Positions 42,251 to 55,589 of a stretch of DNA of 64,000 bases are shown here, one piece after another. The stretch comes from Oncomelania hupensis. Its lineage: Eukaryota > Mollusca > Gastropoda > Littorinimorpha > Pomatiopsidae. The stretch covers positions 69,219,729 through 69,283,728 of the forward strand of contig CM072519.1 in assembly GCA_036898135.1 (NCBI GenBank), read 5' to 3'. Under the pieces are notes generated by a model, which worked only from the letters and a program-made list of their open reading frames with translations, was not told the DNA's origin and did not search any database. A program made the translations under genes and the position numbers. Each line of letters opens with the position of its first letter. Within the stretch, counting starts at the first letter, position 1.

Positions 42251-45200
42251 GTGGATGAGCTTCTTCCGCGATGGCGATGGCCATCCATGTGTGTGTGCTG
42301 GGGGTCGCTGGTCGGTCCGTGTACTTCTTGAGGAGATTGATGTGGTGGTATCGGGCTCTCCCGTTCACCTCTACTTGGTAGACTGTCTTGGATTTCTTGG
42401 CAGTCACCCGGTACGGTCCTCTCCAAGCGATGTCCAGCTTGTTGGTTCCACTTGGAAGTAAGAGTAGCACTTGATCGCCGACTTGCAGTTCTCTGTCCTT
42501 CGCGTGGCGGTTGTAGTACTTCGCCTGACGGGCTCTTGCCTTCTTCAGTGCTTCACCAGCTTTCTTCCACGTTGCTTTGAGGGTTTCCTGCAGGTCTGCG
42601 ACGTACTTGGTGGCACCTCTTGGTGTGTCGTCTATCTTGGCCTCCGTCCAACTTCTGCGTAGGGCTTCTAGCGGTCCTGCTAGGGGTCTGCCGAATAGCA
42701 ATGTTGACGGGGTGTAGCCTGTGGCTGCATGGGGCGTTTCTCTGTATGCGAACAGTGCCGCATTCACGTAGGTGTCCCACGCTTCTGGATTGTCGTCGGC
42801 GACTTTCCTGAGTATGGTGAGAAGTGTTCCATTCAGTCTTTCTACTTGTCCGTTGCTGGCTGGGTGGTATGGTGGTGTGCGAATGTGATGGACTTGTATC
42901 AACTCGAACACGTCTTGCATCAGGCGGCCGGTGAACTGAGATCCGTTGTCCGTTCTAATGCTGTCCGGGAATCCGACTCTGGTAAAGATGGCGATGAGTG
43001 CATCTGCAATCTTCTTGGTGTCGATCGCTGGCAATGGGACTGCTTCGCACCACATCGTACATGCGTCGACGAGTGTGAGTAGAAATCTGTTCCGCTTCTT
43101 GGTCATGGGTAGTGGTCCTACTATGTCTACTGAGACTTGCTGGAATGGCACGCCGACTACTACCGATGGTCCTAAGGTAACTGGTACGCTGTGATGTCGC
43201 GGGGAATATCGTTGACATTGGTGGCAAGATTTCACGTAGCGCTTGACATCCTCCGTGATTCCTGGCCAATAGTAGTGTGCGCTGATTCTCTGCACTGTGG
43301 CTCCAATTCCCATGTGTCCGCTGAGTGGCATGCTGTGGCCTAGTTCTAGTACTTGGGCTCGAAGGGTGGCTGGTAGTACTAGTTGCGTGTGATCTCCATC
43401 TCCTTGTCGATGTAGAACTCCCTCTTCCATGTAGAAGTCTCCCTTGTGCGGGGGTGTGTGCGCCTTGGGTAGCTTCTGGAAGCACTTCGCTATCGAGGTG
43501 TCTTCTTTCTGTGCTGTTTTGATCTCTTCGAGTCCTGGATTCGGAGCGAACTCGGGCTGGGGTGGTTGGGTTTTAGCTTGGGCCCTGGTTTGCACTGCAG
43601 CTATCTCTACAGTTTTAGGGGGCGTGCCTAAGAACACATACCTACATCCTAGCACTAGATCATACAGGGGTTTCTGTAAAACAGCTGCTTGGATTCGTCC
43701 TGTGACGTACCTACTCTCTACTTCGATCCATGCTATTGGGCAAGTAGTCGTCGGTTTCGTCAAGTCTGCTCCTTGTAGTTCGACTGTCTTGTCTGTCAAG
43801 TCCGCGCGCGATACAAGAGATTCGCTAACTATCGCGTCGTATGATAGACCTGTGTCATACAGACAGTTCGCTTCTTTTCCGTTGACCTTGACCGTGTCTG
43901 TCACCGATGGGTGATCTCCGATTGTGTGTGGCTTGTTACCGCTGCTTTGAGTTAGAACTCTGTGCGCTGGCCGGCTTTCGCGCTCTTCCCTACGTTGTGC
44001 GGCCAACTTGAAACATTCTGCGGTGGAGTGATTGTTTCTGTTGCAGAACGAACAATACCGTCTCTGTTCTGCGGGACCTCTTTTCCCGAATTCCGTGTTG
44101 GGTCCTTTATTTTGCCCAGGTCTGGGGTTATTCGGCTTATTCGCGGTGCGCTCTTCCCGGTTAGGGCTTCGTTTCTGTGCCTCTTTCCCGTTAGGCTTTA
44201 GGTCTCGCCTGAAGCTCTTGGCTTCTCCGTGGGCGGCCACGTACCTATCTGCGACCTTGACCAGATCTTCCAGTCTTTCCGCGCCCTGTTCTACTGAGAA
44301 TGTTCTCAGCTCGGGGGTCATGGTTTCCCGTAGCTGTTCCCATACTAACAGTTCTGTCAGTCCATCATACGTTTTAGCCGTGGCTGGCTGGCTAATCCAC
44401 TTATCCAGCGTTGTGGACAACCGATCCGCGAACTGCGCATAGCTCTCTCCTTTCACTCTCCGGTTGGTGCGGAATTTTTGCCGATAGCATTCTCCTGTTA
44501 GTTCGAATCCCGTTAGGAGTGCCTCTTTTACTTTGTGATAGTCAGTCACTCTGTCAGTCGGTAGCTTACTGTAGATGTCATAAGCCTTTCCTCTAAGCCC
44601 TTGACTAAGCTTAAAAGACCAATGAGTGGGATCTAGTTTATACTCTGTTGCTAGACGCTCAAACCTAGTCAGATAGAGATCTAGACCTTCTTCTCTCTCA
44701 TTGAATGTTCCCAGTGGAAATGACATTCCTTGTACAGGGTTGGGGGCTACCTCTAGCTGATCTGAGTGGGAAGGGGTTGAGGAAGAACTTGAAGCTCCTG
44801 ATCCCAATCTCCTTAGCTCTAACTCATGCTGTCTTTCTTTTTCCTTTTCTTCCCTCTCTTTTTCTTTTTCCGCCCTCTCTTTTTCTTTTTCTGCCCGCTC
44901 ATAATCCCACCTCCTAATTTCTGCTTCTCTCTCTGCTGCTAATGCTGCCTTCTTCTGTTCTACTTCTAATTCTAGTTTCTTCTGCTCTGCTTCTAGTTCT
45001 AATTTCTTCGTTTCTCTCTCTGCCTCTAATTTCTTCTGCTCTAGTTCTAATTTCTTTTGCTCTGCTTCTAGTTCTGCTTTTTTCTGTTCTCTCTCTGCAG
45101 CTCTCTCTGCCGCTTCGAGTTTCTTCGCCTCTCTCTCTGCTGCTCTCTCTGCCTTAGCCTCCTGCTTCTCTACCTCTGCATTGATATACGCAATTAGGTC

Positions 45201-45269
45201 TCCCCCTGCTAAGTGTAAAGCTTCCCCTAATTCCTTGAAGCGCAATCTCAAGGCCACTGGGTCCGACAT
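42250..45269 (-). CDS. Element B Gag-protease-integrase polyprotein
   Basis: Starts at ATG 45269. A conserved N-terminus (SDPVALRLRFKELGEAL) is followed by a long coiled coil, a capsid-like region, a CCHC knuckle (CSFCNRNNHSTAEC) and a protease DTG (CLYDTGLSYD). Integrase has the HHCC region (GHSMPLSGHMGIGA, CHQCQRY) and the same D58D35E spacing as element C (DIVGP, RTDNG, GQVERLNG). The frame continues through TPSTLLFGRPLAGPLEAL, without the break seen in C, into a GPY/F module (WRGPYRVTAKKSKTVYQVEV). About residue 1007 the deletion shifts the frame, and ~200 meaningless residues run to 41634. Gag, protease and integrase could still be made. Confidence 0.9.
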
Positions 45270-45619
45270 TGCCAAACGTGTCTATGAACAACCTCTGAAT
45301 CACGTGGAATACCAAAACACTAGCAATATTGCAAGTCAATAACAACAATGCAAAGACCATAAAATTCGCAATCGATAATAGAATAAAACAAGAGTCAAAT
45401 GGCATACAACAGTTATTTAAGCAAAACCTGCAAAAGAACAATGCAACATACAGGCACAAAAATATTTGAAGCAAAAAAGATTTTAACTAAAGAATAGTGC
45501 ACCACAACTGATCAGTGTTATACCCTTACACTATTCTAAGTCATTCTACTACTACTACTACTGTTATCTAATTTTATTGTACTTAGGTCCGGTTATACCC
45601 AATTCCTATTATACACAGA

Positions 45620-45637
45620 TCCTGGCTAGGCTCGCCA
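45620..45637 (-). promoter_or_regulatory. Element B primer-binding site
   Basis: TGGCGAGCCTAGCCAGGA on the minus strand begins 7 nt inside the 5' LTR boundary. Confidence 0.62.
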
Positions 45638-45644
45638 ATTAAAG

Positions 45645-47182
45645 TGTCACGTGGGGTTTATGGGCTCTGCACAATGGAATTATGGACCCTCACGTTTATT
45701 CGGTGGGAACTGCTAGTAAGTCACCCTATGAATTACTTTAATAAATTTATTTGTTTAGCTCGTTCTGTGTTAAGGTTGGGGTACAGAAATAGATAGAAAA
45801 ATGGTAAAAGATTACTGTCACACTAGCTTTCACACGGCTATGAATCATATGTAGTCCAGCCACTTGATAACAGTTAAAATCACACATTTATTTCTTCTAC
45901 TCTATACAAGATTCTCTAAGTACTAATCTAACTTAAAAAGTCTCAGTCACTGCTAATAGTTCGATCGCTGATAGTCTAGGTAGCTGTTATATCTTCCTCG
46001 GGCACTTGCTTCTAGATTGCATGTAGATTTGGACTACTGTGGTCCGTTTTACAGTTTCTGAAGAGTTGGACTACTGTGGTCCTGTTATGATCAGTTTAAG
46101 TGCACCTTCGCCTTATGCACTTAACTCATGTGTGGGGTGTTCGAAGTCCTTCTGTGAGGTAGCTTCTGGTCCACCTGTGTCGTTGTGTAGTTGGGTTCCC
46201 TTGCCACGCTGTGGGGTCTGACAGGGTGTGTTTCAAGGTATCTCTTTCCGACTTGTGCGGTAGAGTCTCCTCAACCAACTAGTCGTTTCTGTGGAGTGGG
46301 TCGCACAGGATAGCTCGGGATAGCTCGGGATAGCTCGCCTGCTCGTCTGTAATATAAGAGACGAAATTCTGCACAACCCTGAATAATCGGTTTGTGCAGA
46401 GCGTCTCACTGAAAGCCAAGTAGCCCTCAGTGATAGCTCCACATCTCTATACATAAGCGACGAACATTCTGCTACTTCCGGGTTCCGCTGTAATCTCACT
46501 CTAAATTCCTATACATACATAAATATCAATCGTGTCTAACTATACACATACAGAATTAATAATAATATAAACATTCAGTGGTACAGCCACTGGTCTGCAA
46601 ACATACATATAAGTTAAACAACAGTGGTTCCGTACGGGATACAACATGGCGGCGCAACCGGTCGTGTTTCGCCTCGTGCTCGGCTCTTCCACGTGGTACG
46701 GCAAATTCGGATTAATAATTCACATTTATGCATAGCAAATTCAACAAACATAATTTCAACAATAATATAAATATATCACGATGAAACAGAAGGGTGTTCA
46801 TTTACCTGTTTGACAAGTTCAGGCCCGTGATGACTTGAGAGAATTCTAAGATTTCAAAGTCCTGCTTCCTGGTCTATGAGTGTAGAGATTTCTCTAGCTG
46901 TGGAGATGTTGACTCTACCTCGTCTCACACACGACTGATTCAAACTGTGTTAGGCTCTGACACAGTCAAACTGCTCTACCCGCTTAGCTGCTTCTGATTG
47001 GTTAAACGGTCCGATTCAAAGCTCAAGTGCTGACTCACTGCGCTAGCGTGGGTCGGGCTCGCGGTGTGTGGTCTGCTGTGTAATTTAATTGCTGCTGTGT
47101 TATAGTCTAACTTCTAAAGTTACAAGTACTACACATGGCTAAATAGTCAATGGGCAGAGTTAAAGCTAGCCAGTTCGTGACA
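45645..47182 (-). repeat. Element B 5' LTR (1538 bp)
   Basis: Near-identical to 39943-41480. Splice-donor-like ACAG|GTAAATG at 46805 on the minus strand, 378 nt into the LTR. Confidence 0.92.
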
Positions 47183-47187
47183 GTTGT

Positions 47188-47827
47188 TATCACCCAGGTG
47201 CAAAATGCCCCATCTTTTGTAAACGGATGTTGTCAGTTAAATGCCTTAGCTAGAAGTTAAGTTTGAAATTGGTTGTGATCATTACTGGATTTCTGCTTTT
47301 ATTGGGCTCAACAATAGTCAAGCTCAGCAACTTTAACTCTAGACCTACATGTAGACTGAAAATAGGAAGTCACCCATTCGACAACTCTGGTTTTATCATT
47401 TCGACTGAAATTATATTTTGTATTGTCTTAAATATGTCCTGACCACTTTTTTTTTTCTTCGTCTTCTTCTTTGTCGTCTTCTTCTTCGTCGTCTTCCTCT
47501 TCTCCGCCAAAGTACGTTTTCTTTTTTTTCTCTTATTCCAATATCGCGCTTATTTAGGCTACACAACATAACGCAATACCTGCATTAGGTAACCATCATT
47601 TATTTTAATTACTATTCCAGCCGCATTGTCTTCCAAAACTAGTTTCACGGCCTTTTGCACTCGCGGTCGATACAAAGATTAAATCAAGGGAGGTAACTGC
47701 AGGTCAAGGCCGCGCACTCGGAGGAAAGGGGAGATCACGCCCATGCGCGCCCGTCTGGAAATGACAACGGACATACGTCTCCTGTCGACTTCAATTTGAC
47801 CAATCCTGGCAGAAGTCCTCAAGTCCC

Positions 47828-47876
<49 letters not shown>

Positions 47877-48210
47877 TCAGAGAGAGAGAGACAGAGACAG
47901 AGATAGAGATAGAGAGGGAGGGGGAGAGGAAGTGGGAGAGAGTCTGTCTATACCAAGATAACAATGTGAATTCGTTCAAGAGGAAGCGAATTGGTGCTTT
48001 TCTCTGTCCCAAAGTCGTACAACGCTTAGTTGAAATAGATGTTAAATGCCATTCATGCGCTTAAGAGATTCAACCTGCCCGCATGTTAAAGTGTAATGTA
48101 CATTCCATCACAAGCTACAGCAAGCTGAAGAGTCTGAAGTCAGGCCGTTGAACCGAGCTTTCCATTAACCTTAACCGCCTGTCTACTCTAAACCTAATCT
48201 AGTTAAATAG
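47188..48210. other. Non-coding, with (TTC)n and (AG)n tracts
   Basis: Pyrimidine-rich TTC/GTC repeats at about 47455-47505 and an (AG)n-rich block at about 47830-47935. No gene supported. Confidence 0.45.
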
Positions 48211-48294
48211 TGTGATAATAAGCGCAGAAAGCTTTTAGATATCATCCGTATTAAATTGCCTTTAATACATACGTAATTTATAAATAAGTCCAAA
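48211..48294 (+). repeat. Unidentified short repeat, copy 1
   Basis: TAAGCGCAGAAAGCTTTTAG and the following ~60 nt resemble 49551-49625. Both copies lie directly upstream of LINE fragments. They resemble LINE or SINE 3' tails but are not identified. Confidence 0.4.
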
Positions 48295-49349
48295 TAAAAA
48301 AGAAAAATGCAAAAACACCTCACAGGGAGCTGATGACTACCGAAAAATCAACAGTGACATCCGAAAAGGCATGCGCACAGCAAAGAAGAACTGGATAGAA
48401 GATAAATGCCAGGAAATAGAGAACAGTCTGAACAAGAACAACAGCAAAAAGGCCTACCAAACTGTGAAGCGGCTCACAAGTGTTAAGCAGCCAAGGTCTC
48501 CACGATCCAAAGCAAGTCTGGCATACGCCTTACAGAAGAACAAGAAGTCTTGGATAGATGTATAGAGTATGGCTCTGACCTTTACAACCACAAACCAAAC
48601 GGAGACCCATCAGTTCTAGCATGTCCCCAGAACAGTAAAGAAGAAAAAATCCTCCCAATTTTCGAGAAGAAGTTGAGGCAGCAGTGCAATCTCTAAAGAA
48701 GGGGAGGTCAGCGGGAGTGGACAACATACCCGCAGAATTGCTTCAAGCAGGAGGAGAAGCGATGATTGACGCCCTCGCCATTATCTGTAACAAGATCTGG
48801 CAGAGTGGGGAGTTGCCCGCACCTTGGACCCCATCGCTTGTTATCACTCTTCCCCAAAAGGGTAATCTTCAGGAGTGTGAAAATTACCGCACCATCAGCC
48901 TCATCAGTCATCCCAGCAAAGTCCTCACGAAAATATTACTCAGCAGGTTGAAACCCCAAGCTGAACAAATAATAGCTGAAGAACAAGCGGGATTCCGGGC
49001 AGGGCGAAGTACCACTGAGCAGATTTTGACCGAGTCTGACATACAGATTTGTGGGCAACCATGAGAGTATACAACATCAGCCCTAACATTATTGAAGTCA
49101 TTAAAAGCCTGCAAGACAAGGCTACCAATGCAGTCCTCCACAACAGCCGATGGAATGGCCACGTCACCAAAGCATCAGGCCTTGCAAAGACCATCCTGCA
49201 AGGCACGGTGCAAGCAGGCAGAAGAAGATGGAGACAGAAAAAGAGGTGGAAGGAAAACATTCGAAAATGGACTGGCTTGACACTGAGCGAAGTCGTGAGG
49301 GGCTGCTGAGGACAGAGAAAGATGGAGTACGCTGTTAAACGATCATCTT
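48295..49349 (+). mobile_element. RTE-type LINE fragment with internal deletions
   Basis: Matches the full-length RTE from about 21775 to near its 3' end on the plus strand. It lacks the reverse transcriptase catalytic part: sequence jumps near 49028 and again at about 49149, where it passes straight to the GRRRGRPKKRW-type C-terminal region. Several frameshifts are present. The (GGATA)n tail is absent. Dead copy. Confidence 0.85.
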
Positions 49350-49550
49350 GTAACCTTGAGGGCAAAGTCTAACGCCCAGACGATTGAGCACACTATAGTG
49401 CGTGCTGGGTGCATGTGTGTCGCCGGCACTCCCCCTCCCACCCCCCCCCCCACCCCCCGTCTTGGACGCGAACGTCACAATCTTTAAAGTCCATCCGAAG
49501 TTAATTTAAAAAAATTAAAGAAAATAAAATATTAAGATTTACGCTGTGAT
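49350..49550. other. Non-coding spacer
   Basis: Contains a C-rich run near 49430-49458. No feature supported. Confidence 0.35.
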
Positions 49551-49625
49551 TAAGCGCGGAGTGCTTTTAGATATATGTGCTATATTAAAATGACCTGTAA
49601 TACGCGATAAATGAAGAAAGAAATG
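49551..49625 (+). repeat. Unidentified short repeat, copy 2
   Basis: TTAAGCGCGGAGTGCTTTTAG and the following sequence resemble 48211-48294, with about two thirds of positions shared by eye. Confidence 0.4.
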
Positions 49626-50233
49626 CAAGAACCTTGGCGTTATCCTTGACTCTTCTCTCTCAATGACTAGCTTTGTCTCTGCAACCGCCCGGGCCTGCTA
49701 CTTCCACCTCCGTCGAATCAGTCAGATCAGAAAATACCTCACCACTGAAGCTGCCACCAAACTTGCTGTCTCCCTCATCCTGTCTCGCATCGACTATTGC
49801 AACTCCCTTCTTTCCGGCCTTCCCCGCTCCACCACTCTCCCTCTCCAACGCGTTCAAAACAATACTGCCCGCCTCGTCCTCAGAAAGAAGAAATCTGACC
49901 ACGTCACTCCCTTGCTCAAAGCCCTACACTGGCTTCCCATCTCCCAACGCATTCAATACAAGACCTTGTCTCTCTGCTACAAGTCCCTCAACAACTCCGC
50001 TCCTCTCTATCTCTCTGACTTACTTCACCCATACATTCCCTCTCGCTCTCTTCGCTCTGCCTCCGACCCTCTCCGCCTCCGCATTCCTCGCTCCAAACAG
50101 CACGTTCGGGTCCCGCTCCTTCTCTGTCTACGGCCCATCCATCTGGAATACTCTTCCACTCTCTCTCCGTCAGAAACCCTCTCCCACCTCCTTCCAGTCT
50201 GCCCTCAAAACTTACCTTTTCAAGCAGTTCTAA
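49626..50233 (+). pseudogene. CR1/L2-like LINE ORF2 C-terminus, frameshifted
   Basis: The frame opens near 49631 with NLGVILDSSLSMTSFVSAT, followed by SRIDYCNSLLSGLP and ALHWLPISQRIQYKTLSLC, hallmark blocks downstream of the reverse transcriptase in CR1/L2 LINEs. Around 50098 the correct frame shifts by one to STFGSRSFSVYGPSIWNTLP and ends with SALKTYLFKQF at 50233. The catalytic part was lost by 5' truncation. Confidence 0.82.
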
Positions 50234-50450
50234 CACTATGACCTCACTACGCACCCCATCGCCAGCTGTCTCTTGCATATAGTGTCTGGTCTGTTTGTGG
50301 TATGAGTATATTTGAGTGAATGTATTTTTTGCGTAATTGTTACATGTCTAAAGCGTGCACATGCGTGCGTGAGTTGTGAGTGCGCGCTTAGAGTTATAAT
50401 TATTATAAGATAAGCGCATTATAAATACAGTAATTATTATTATTATTATA
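49626..50450 (+). mobile_element. 5'-truncated CR1/L2-like LINE with (ATT)n tail
   Basis: Starts inside the ORF2 C-terminal region and ends with TAAGCGCATTATAAATACAG followed by (TAT/ATT)n at 50431-50450, the classical L2-type tail. Confidence 0.78.
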
Positions 50451-51917
<1,467 letters not shown>

Positions 51918-52145
51918 AGGTAGATAGGTTGATACTGTTAGCATGTATAGAATTTGCAGTGCCTTGAGTGTGTGGGGTAGAGGCGGATTGGGGGGAGGGG
52001 GTGTTTTGTGGGTTTGTATGTCTTGGGAGTAACTTTTGGGGAGATGTGCGAGTGCTGGTGAGTTGGTCATGGCGTAGTTGGAAATGCAGGTGTAGGCTTT
52101 GTTACACACGGTTTTGGATTATTAGTGCATAATGCTGATTTTGGG
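51918..52145. other. Non-coding spacer
   Basis: G/T-rich on the plus strand. No feature supported. Confidence 0.35.
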
Positions 52146-53983
52146 TCTTCTTCTTCTTCCTGATAAGTAACCACGATCGTCATGTTGATCACTATGTTAC
52201 TATTAGGGATCTGCGCAAATATGAATTTAGGCACTGCTGATGGGTATGTGGGGGGTGGGGAAGGGGGGTTGGAGGGGAGGGAGATAGGGGGAGGGGGCGG
52301 GGCTGTTGTGGATCAGAGGTGGGCAGAGGTCCTTGACACAAATGTATCAAGAGTTGAGGCCTCTACCACTGACTGTGGTAAGCAGTTCCAGTCCTTAACA
52401 GTCCTCGGCAGGAATGAGGCCTGTTGGTACTGGGTGCGGCAGTTTATTTGGGAGTATTGCTGGTTGTGGCCACGGCGCTGTCGTGGTGGTGGGGGCTGAA
52501 GCTTTTCATTAAAGTTGACGCAAGAAAGTTCATGACGGATCTTGTATAGCATGGAAAGCCGAGAGAGTTTCCGCCTCTTCTCCAAGGAAGGCCACTGGAG
52601 GTGTTGTAGCATGTTCGACACGCTGGAGGTGTTATGATAGCGCCTCAGCACAAAGCGGGCAGCTCGACGTTGCACTTTTTCAATCTGGCTAATATTCTGT
52701 TGTTCATGGGGGTCCCATACTGTGGAGCAGTATTCCAGAATCGGTCTCACATACGCCTTGTAGGCAGTTTCTTTGATGTTTTGAGAGCTGACTTTTAGAT
52801 TCCTTTTCAGGAACCCCAGGGTTTTGTTGGCCTTTGCAGTGATGGAATTGATGTGTTCAGTCCAGCTCATGTTGCTAGTCAGCGTGACGCCCAAGTACTT
52901 GGCACTTGTGACCGCCTCGAGTGCATGGCCATGAAGCTGGTACTGCGTGTTGTGGGTCTTCCGGCTCCTGGTGACAGACAGCTTGTTGCACTTGCTGGGG
53001 TGGAAAGCCATGTCCCAGCGCTCCTCCCATTCTGTCAGCAGGTCGAGGTTACTTTGGAGCCGGGCTTCGTCAGCAGTGGACGATATCTTGTCATAGATGG
53101 CTGTGTCGTCAGCAAAAAAGCGGGAGGGTGAGGTAAGGGGATCAGGCAGGTCATTAATATACAGAAGAAACAGGCAGGGCCCGAGGACGCTGCCTTGGGG
53201 GACGCCTGACTTGACACTGATAGACTGGGACCTGACGCCATCCACAACGACTGCTTGGCTACGTCCGTCCAGGAAGTTTGCGACCCAGGCGTTGATGCTC
53301 CCACGGACACCGTAATAGTTCAGCTTGTGGACGAGGAGGGAGTGATTGACGCGGTCGAACGCTTTCGCGAAATCGAGGACCAGGACGTCAGTCTGCCTCC
53401 CTGCCGCTAAGTTGGTGATGAGCTCGTCTGAGAACTCGAGAAGTTGTGTTTCACAGGAGCGACGACCCCGGAAGCCGTGTTGCTGCTTGCAGAGGATGTC
53501 ATTCTGCTCTAGGTGTTTCATGATGCTACTGGTAAGGATGTGCTCCAGCACTTTGCAGCATACACTGGTCAGGGATATGGGTCTGTAGTTGGATGGTTCA
53601 TAGTGCTCCCCTTTCTTAAAAATTGGTGTAACGTTGGCCTCTTTCCAATCAGCTGGTAGTCTGCCGGTGTTGATGGAAGACTGGTAGATGATGGTGAGGA
53701 TGGGGGCAATGTCACCAGCAAGCTCCTTTAGCACTCTGGGTGTGATGTTATCAGGGCCCGGTGCCTTAGTGGGCTTCAGGTTGTGCAGGAGTTTCCTGAC
53801 TCCCTCAGCGCCGATGGTGATGTTGTCAATCACTGGGAAGTCCCTAGGTGGCATCCTACATTTGTGGTGGAACTCATCTGCAGTGTACTGTTTTCCCTTA
53901 CTGAATGCAGTCTGGAATTGCCTATTGAGGGCCTCTGCTTGTGCCGTGGGATCGGAATGGGTGAATTGGTTTTGATTATGAAT
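52146..53983 (-). mobile_element. 5'-truncated CR1/Jockey-like LINE with (GAA)n tail
   Basis: A minus-strand element. An intact reverse transcriptase frame runs 53983-52313. A ~165-nt 3' UTR follows, ending in GGAAGAAGAAGAAG at about 52146. The endonuclease is absent, and an in-frame stop lies at 53986-53984. Confidence 0.8.
52313..53983 (-). CDS. Non-LTR reverse transcriptase (5'-truncated ORF2)
   Basis: The frame is open from 53983; the first ATG is at 53854 and gives 513 residues. Blocks in order: KAPGPDNITPRVLKELAG, SNYRPISLTSVCCKVLE, KQQHGFRGRRSCETQLLEF, VLDFAKAFDRVNHSLL, SGVPQGSVLGPCLFLLYIND, catalytic FADD (near 53100), KYLGVTLTSNMSWTEHI, and a C-terminal YVRPILEYCSTVWDPH and KVQRRAARFV region. 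These are characteristic of CR1/Jockey-group LINEs. No stop or frameshift occurs across the whole remaining frame, so the insertion is fairly young. The missing endonuclease means it is not autonomous. Confidence 0.88.
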   Translation of the reverse strand: MHNQNQFTHSDPTAQAEALNRQFQTAFSKGKQYTADEFHHKCRMPPRDFPVIDNITIGAEGVRKLLHNLKPTKAPGPDNITPRVLKELAGDIAPILTIIYQSSINTGRLPADWKEANVTPIFKKGEHYEPSNYRPISLTSVCCKVLEHILTSSIMKHLEQNDILCKQQHGFRGRRSCETQLLEFSDELITNLAAGRQTDVLVLDFAKAFDRVNHSLLVHKLNYYGVRGSINAWVANFLDGRSQAVVVDGVRSQSISVKSGVPQGSVLGPCLFLLYINDLPDPLTSPSRFFADDTAIYDKISSTADEARLQSNLDLLTEWEERWDMAFHPSKCNKLSVTRSRKTHNTQYQLHGHALEAVTSAKYLGVTLTSNMSWTEHINSITAKANKTLGFLKRNLKVSSQNIKETAYKAYVRPILEYCSTVWDPHEQQNISQIEKVQRRAARFVLRRYHNTSSVSNMLQHLQWPSLEKRRKLSRLSMLYKIRHELSCVNFNEKLQPPPPRQRRGHNQQYSQINCRTQYQQASFLPRTVKDWNCLPQSVVEASTLDTFVSRTSAHL

Positions 53984-54115
53984 TCAAAGTGACTGAGGAC
54001 AGTTTTAAGGAGTTATGGTAATTAAGATAGTTGTGAAAATGTTGTTTTTATTAGTGTGATTGGAATAGTTAAGTTTTGTTTGCCTGAAGTCCCACCCCCT
54101 CTTTTCCCGAAAATG

Positions 54116-54117
<2 letters not shown>

Positions 54118-54183
<66 letters not shown>

Positions 54184-54360
54184 CCTCTCTCTCTCTGTTT
54201 CTCTCCCTGTCTCTCTCTCTTTTTCTCTCCCTCTGACTTTGTGTCTGTGTCTTTGTCCCTCTGTCTCTGTGTGTGTGTCTCTCTCTCCCTCCCTCTGACT
54301 TTGCGTCTGTGTCTTTGTCTCTCTCTCTCTCTCTCTCTCTCTCTTCTTTTTTTTCTCCAC

Positions 54361-54412
<52 letters not shown>
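54118..54412 (+). repeat. Compound (CT)n / (TG)n microsatellite
   Basis: A pure CT run (54121-54180), then CT-rich imperfect sequence with two similar ~70-bp segments (CCCTCTGACTTTGYGTCTGT), then a (TG)n run at about 54365-54411. Confidence 0.93.
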
Positions 54413-54413
<1 letters not shown>

Positions 54414-54627
54414 GTTGTGTCTTTAGGGTTAATAATAGAGTTGAGTTCATGTTCATTTGTTATATTATATGTGTAGTGTTTTGTAAATTATAGTCATGAA
54501 TTCTTATTTTATTAGAAAACACGCTTTGTACATTTATCACACGGACATAAAAATGCCCTGAAGAAGGTTATTAAAAACCGAATATTTGACAAATCAAATT
54601 GAGTGAATAAAATTTTGTCGATTTAAT

Positions 54628-54630
<3 letters not shown>
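54413..54630. other. Short non-coding stretch
   Basis: Includes CCTGAAGAAGGTTATTAAAA near 54558, a motif often seen near retroelement 3' ends. It is not assignable here. Confidence 0.3.
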
Positions 54631-54693
<63 letters not shown>

Positions 54694-54902
54694 GAGAGAA
54701 ACACTTGCAATAATTTTATGATTTAGTCCTCTTCCCCAAAATAAATTACAAAGAGAATCATAATTAGCTTCGTTATGACCCAAGTTGATGATTGATGATG
54801 ACATTAGCATTTTGATAGCTATGACGTCATATGTACACAGCGAAACTGCAGGCTTTGCCTTACCCCTTAGCCCCACCCACCTCTCGTAAAAGAGAGAGGG
54901 GG

Positions 54903-54966
<64 letters not shown>
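54631..54966 (+). repeat. Two (AG)n microsatellites with a 200-bp spacer
   Basis: AG arrays at about 54631-54699 and 54896-54966. The minus-strand open frame crossing both is a product of the repeats. Confidence 0.93.
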
Positions 54967-54970
<4 letters not shown>

Positions 54971-55541
54971 GATACTACGACAACATCTAAACCCCACTCA
55001 GCTGAACTGAACTCCATACGCAGAGTAAATAATCCAAAAGCAACTTAAACAGACCATCAATACAGAACGCCAAAATGATTCATCCATATATAATGTGCAG
55101 ACCAATACGAGGTCAACATAATCCACTGGCGGCGGTGACTGCACGCATAGTTAGAGGATTCGTAGCCAAAAGATTTAAAATAACGATCGCATGAATAAGT
55201 AGCCCTATATTATATTATTTGTCATATGATATGCATCCACGTGTGTTGTAAACAAGATCAGGTTTGCACAGACCAGTAACATTGGAGGTGTTGAATGCTG
55301 TCATGTAGCTTTACAAAACATACCGCTCAATAGTCCTACATTTAGCTATGCGGATGCGGTTTAAAATTACGGCCTGCTACAGGCTTACAATTTATTATTC
55401 TCAAAATATTACATAATAATATAATAATACTATAATAACATTAATGGTATAATATAAATAACACATGATACATAAAATCAAACACAAATAATGTAAACGT
55501 TTTCTGCCTTAGTTAAATGTTCGTAGTTGACTTGGTATAAT

Positions 55542-55589
<48 letters not shown>

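Larger units (their letters stand above)
39938..47187 (-). mobile_element. Element B: Gypsy-type LTR retrotransposon with the reverse transcriptase deleted
   Basis: LTRs 39943-41480 (3' LTR) and 45645-47182 (5' LTR) are both 1538 bp and almost identical; one difference was noticed (near 41047 against 46743). The flanks 39938-39942 and 47183-47187 are both GTTGT. The internal region encodes gag, protease, a complete integrase and GPY/F module, then jumps to RNase H, so ~0.94 kb with the whole reverse transcriptase is missing compared with element C. The order integrase before RNase H confirms the unusual pol arrangement in a second family. Confidence 0.92.

Noticed and set aside
49663..50241. 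192-codon frame read as an intact protein
   Set aside because: The CR1/L2-like sequence changes frame near 50098, so the last ~45 residues of this frame are not the real product.
54541..54610. CCTGAAGAAGG motif suggesting a Penelope-like element 3' region
   Set aside because: No reverse transcriptase or GIY-YIG sequence lies nearby; the motif alone is too weak.
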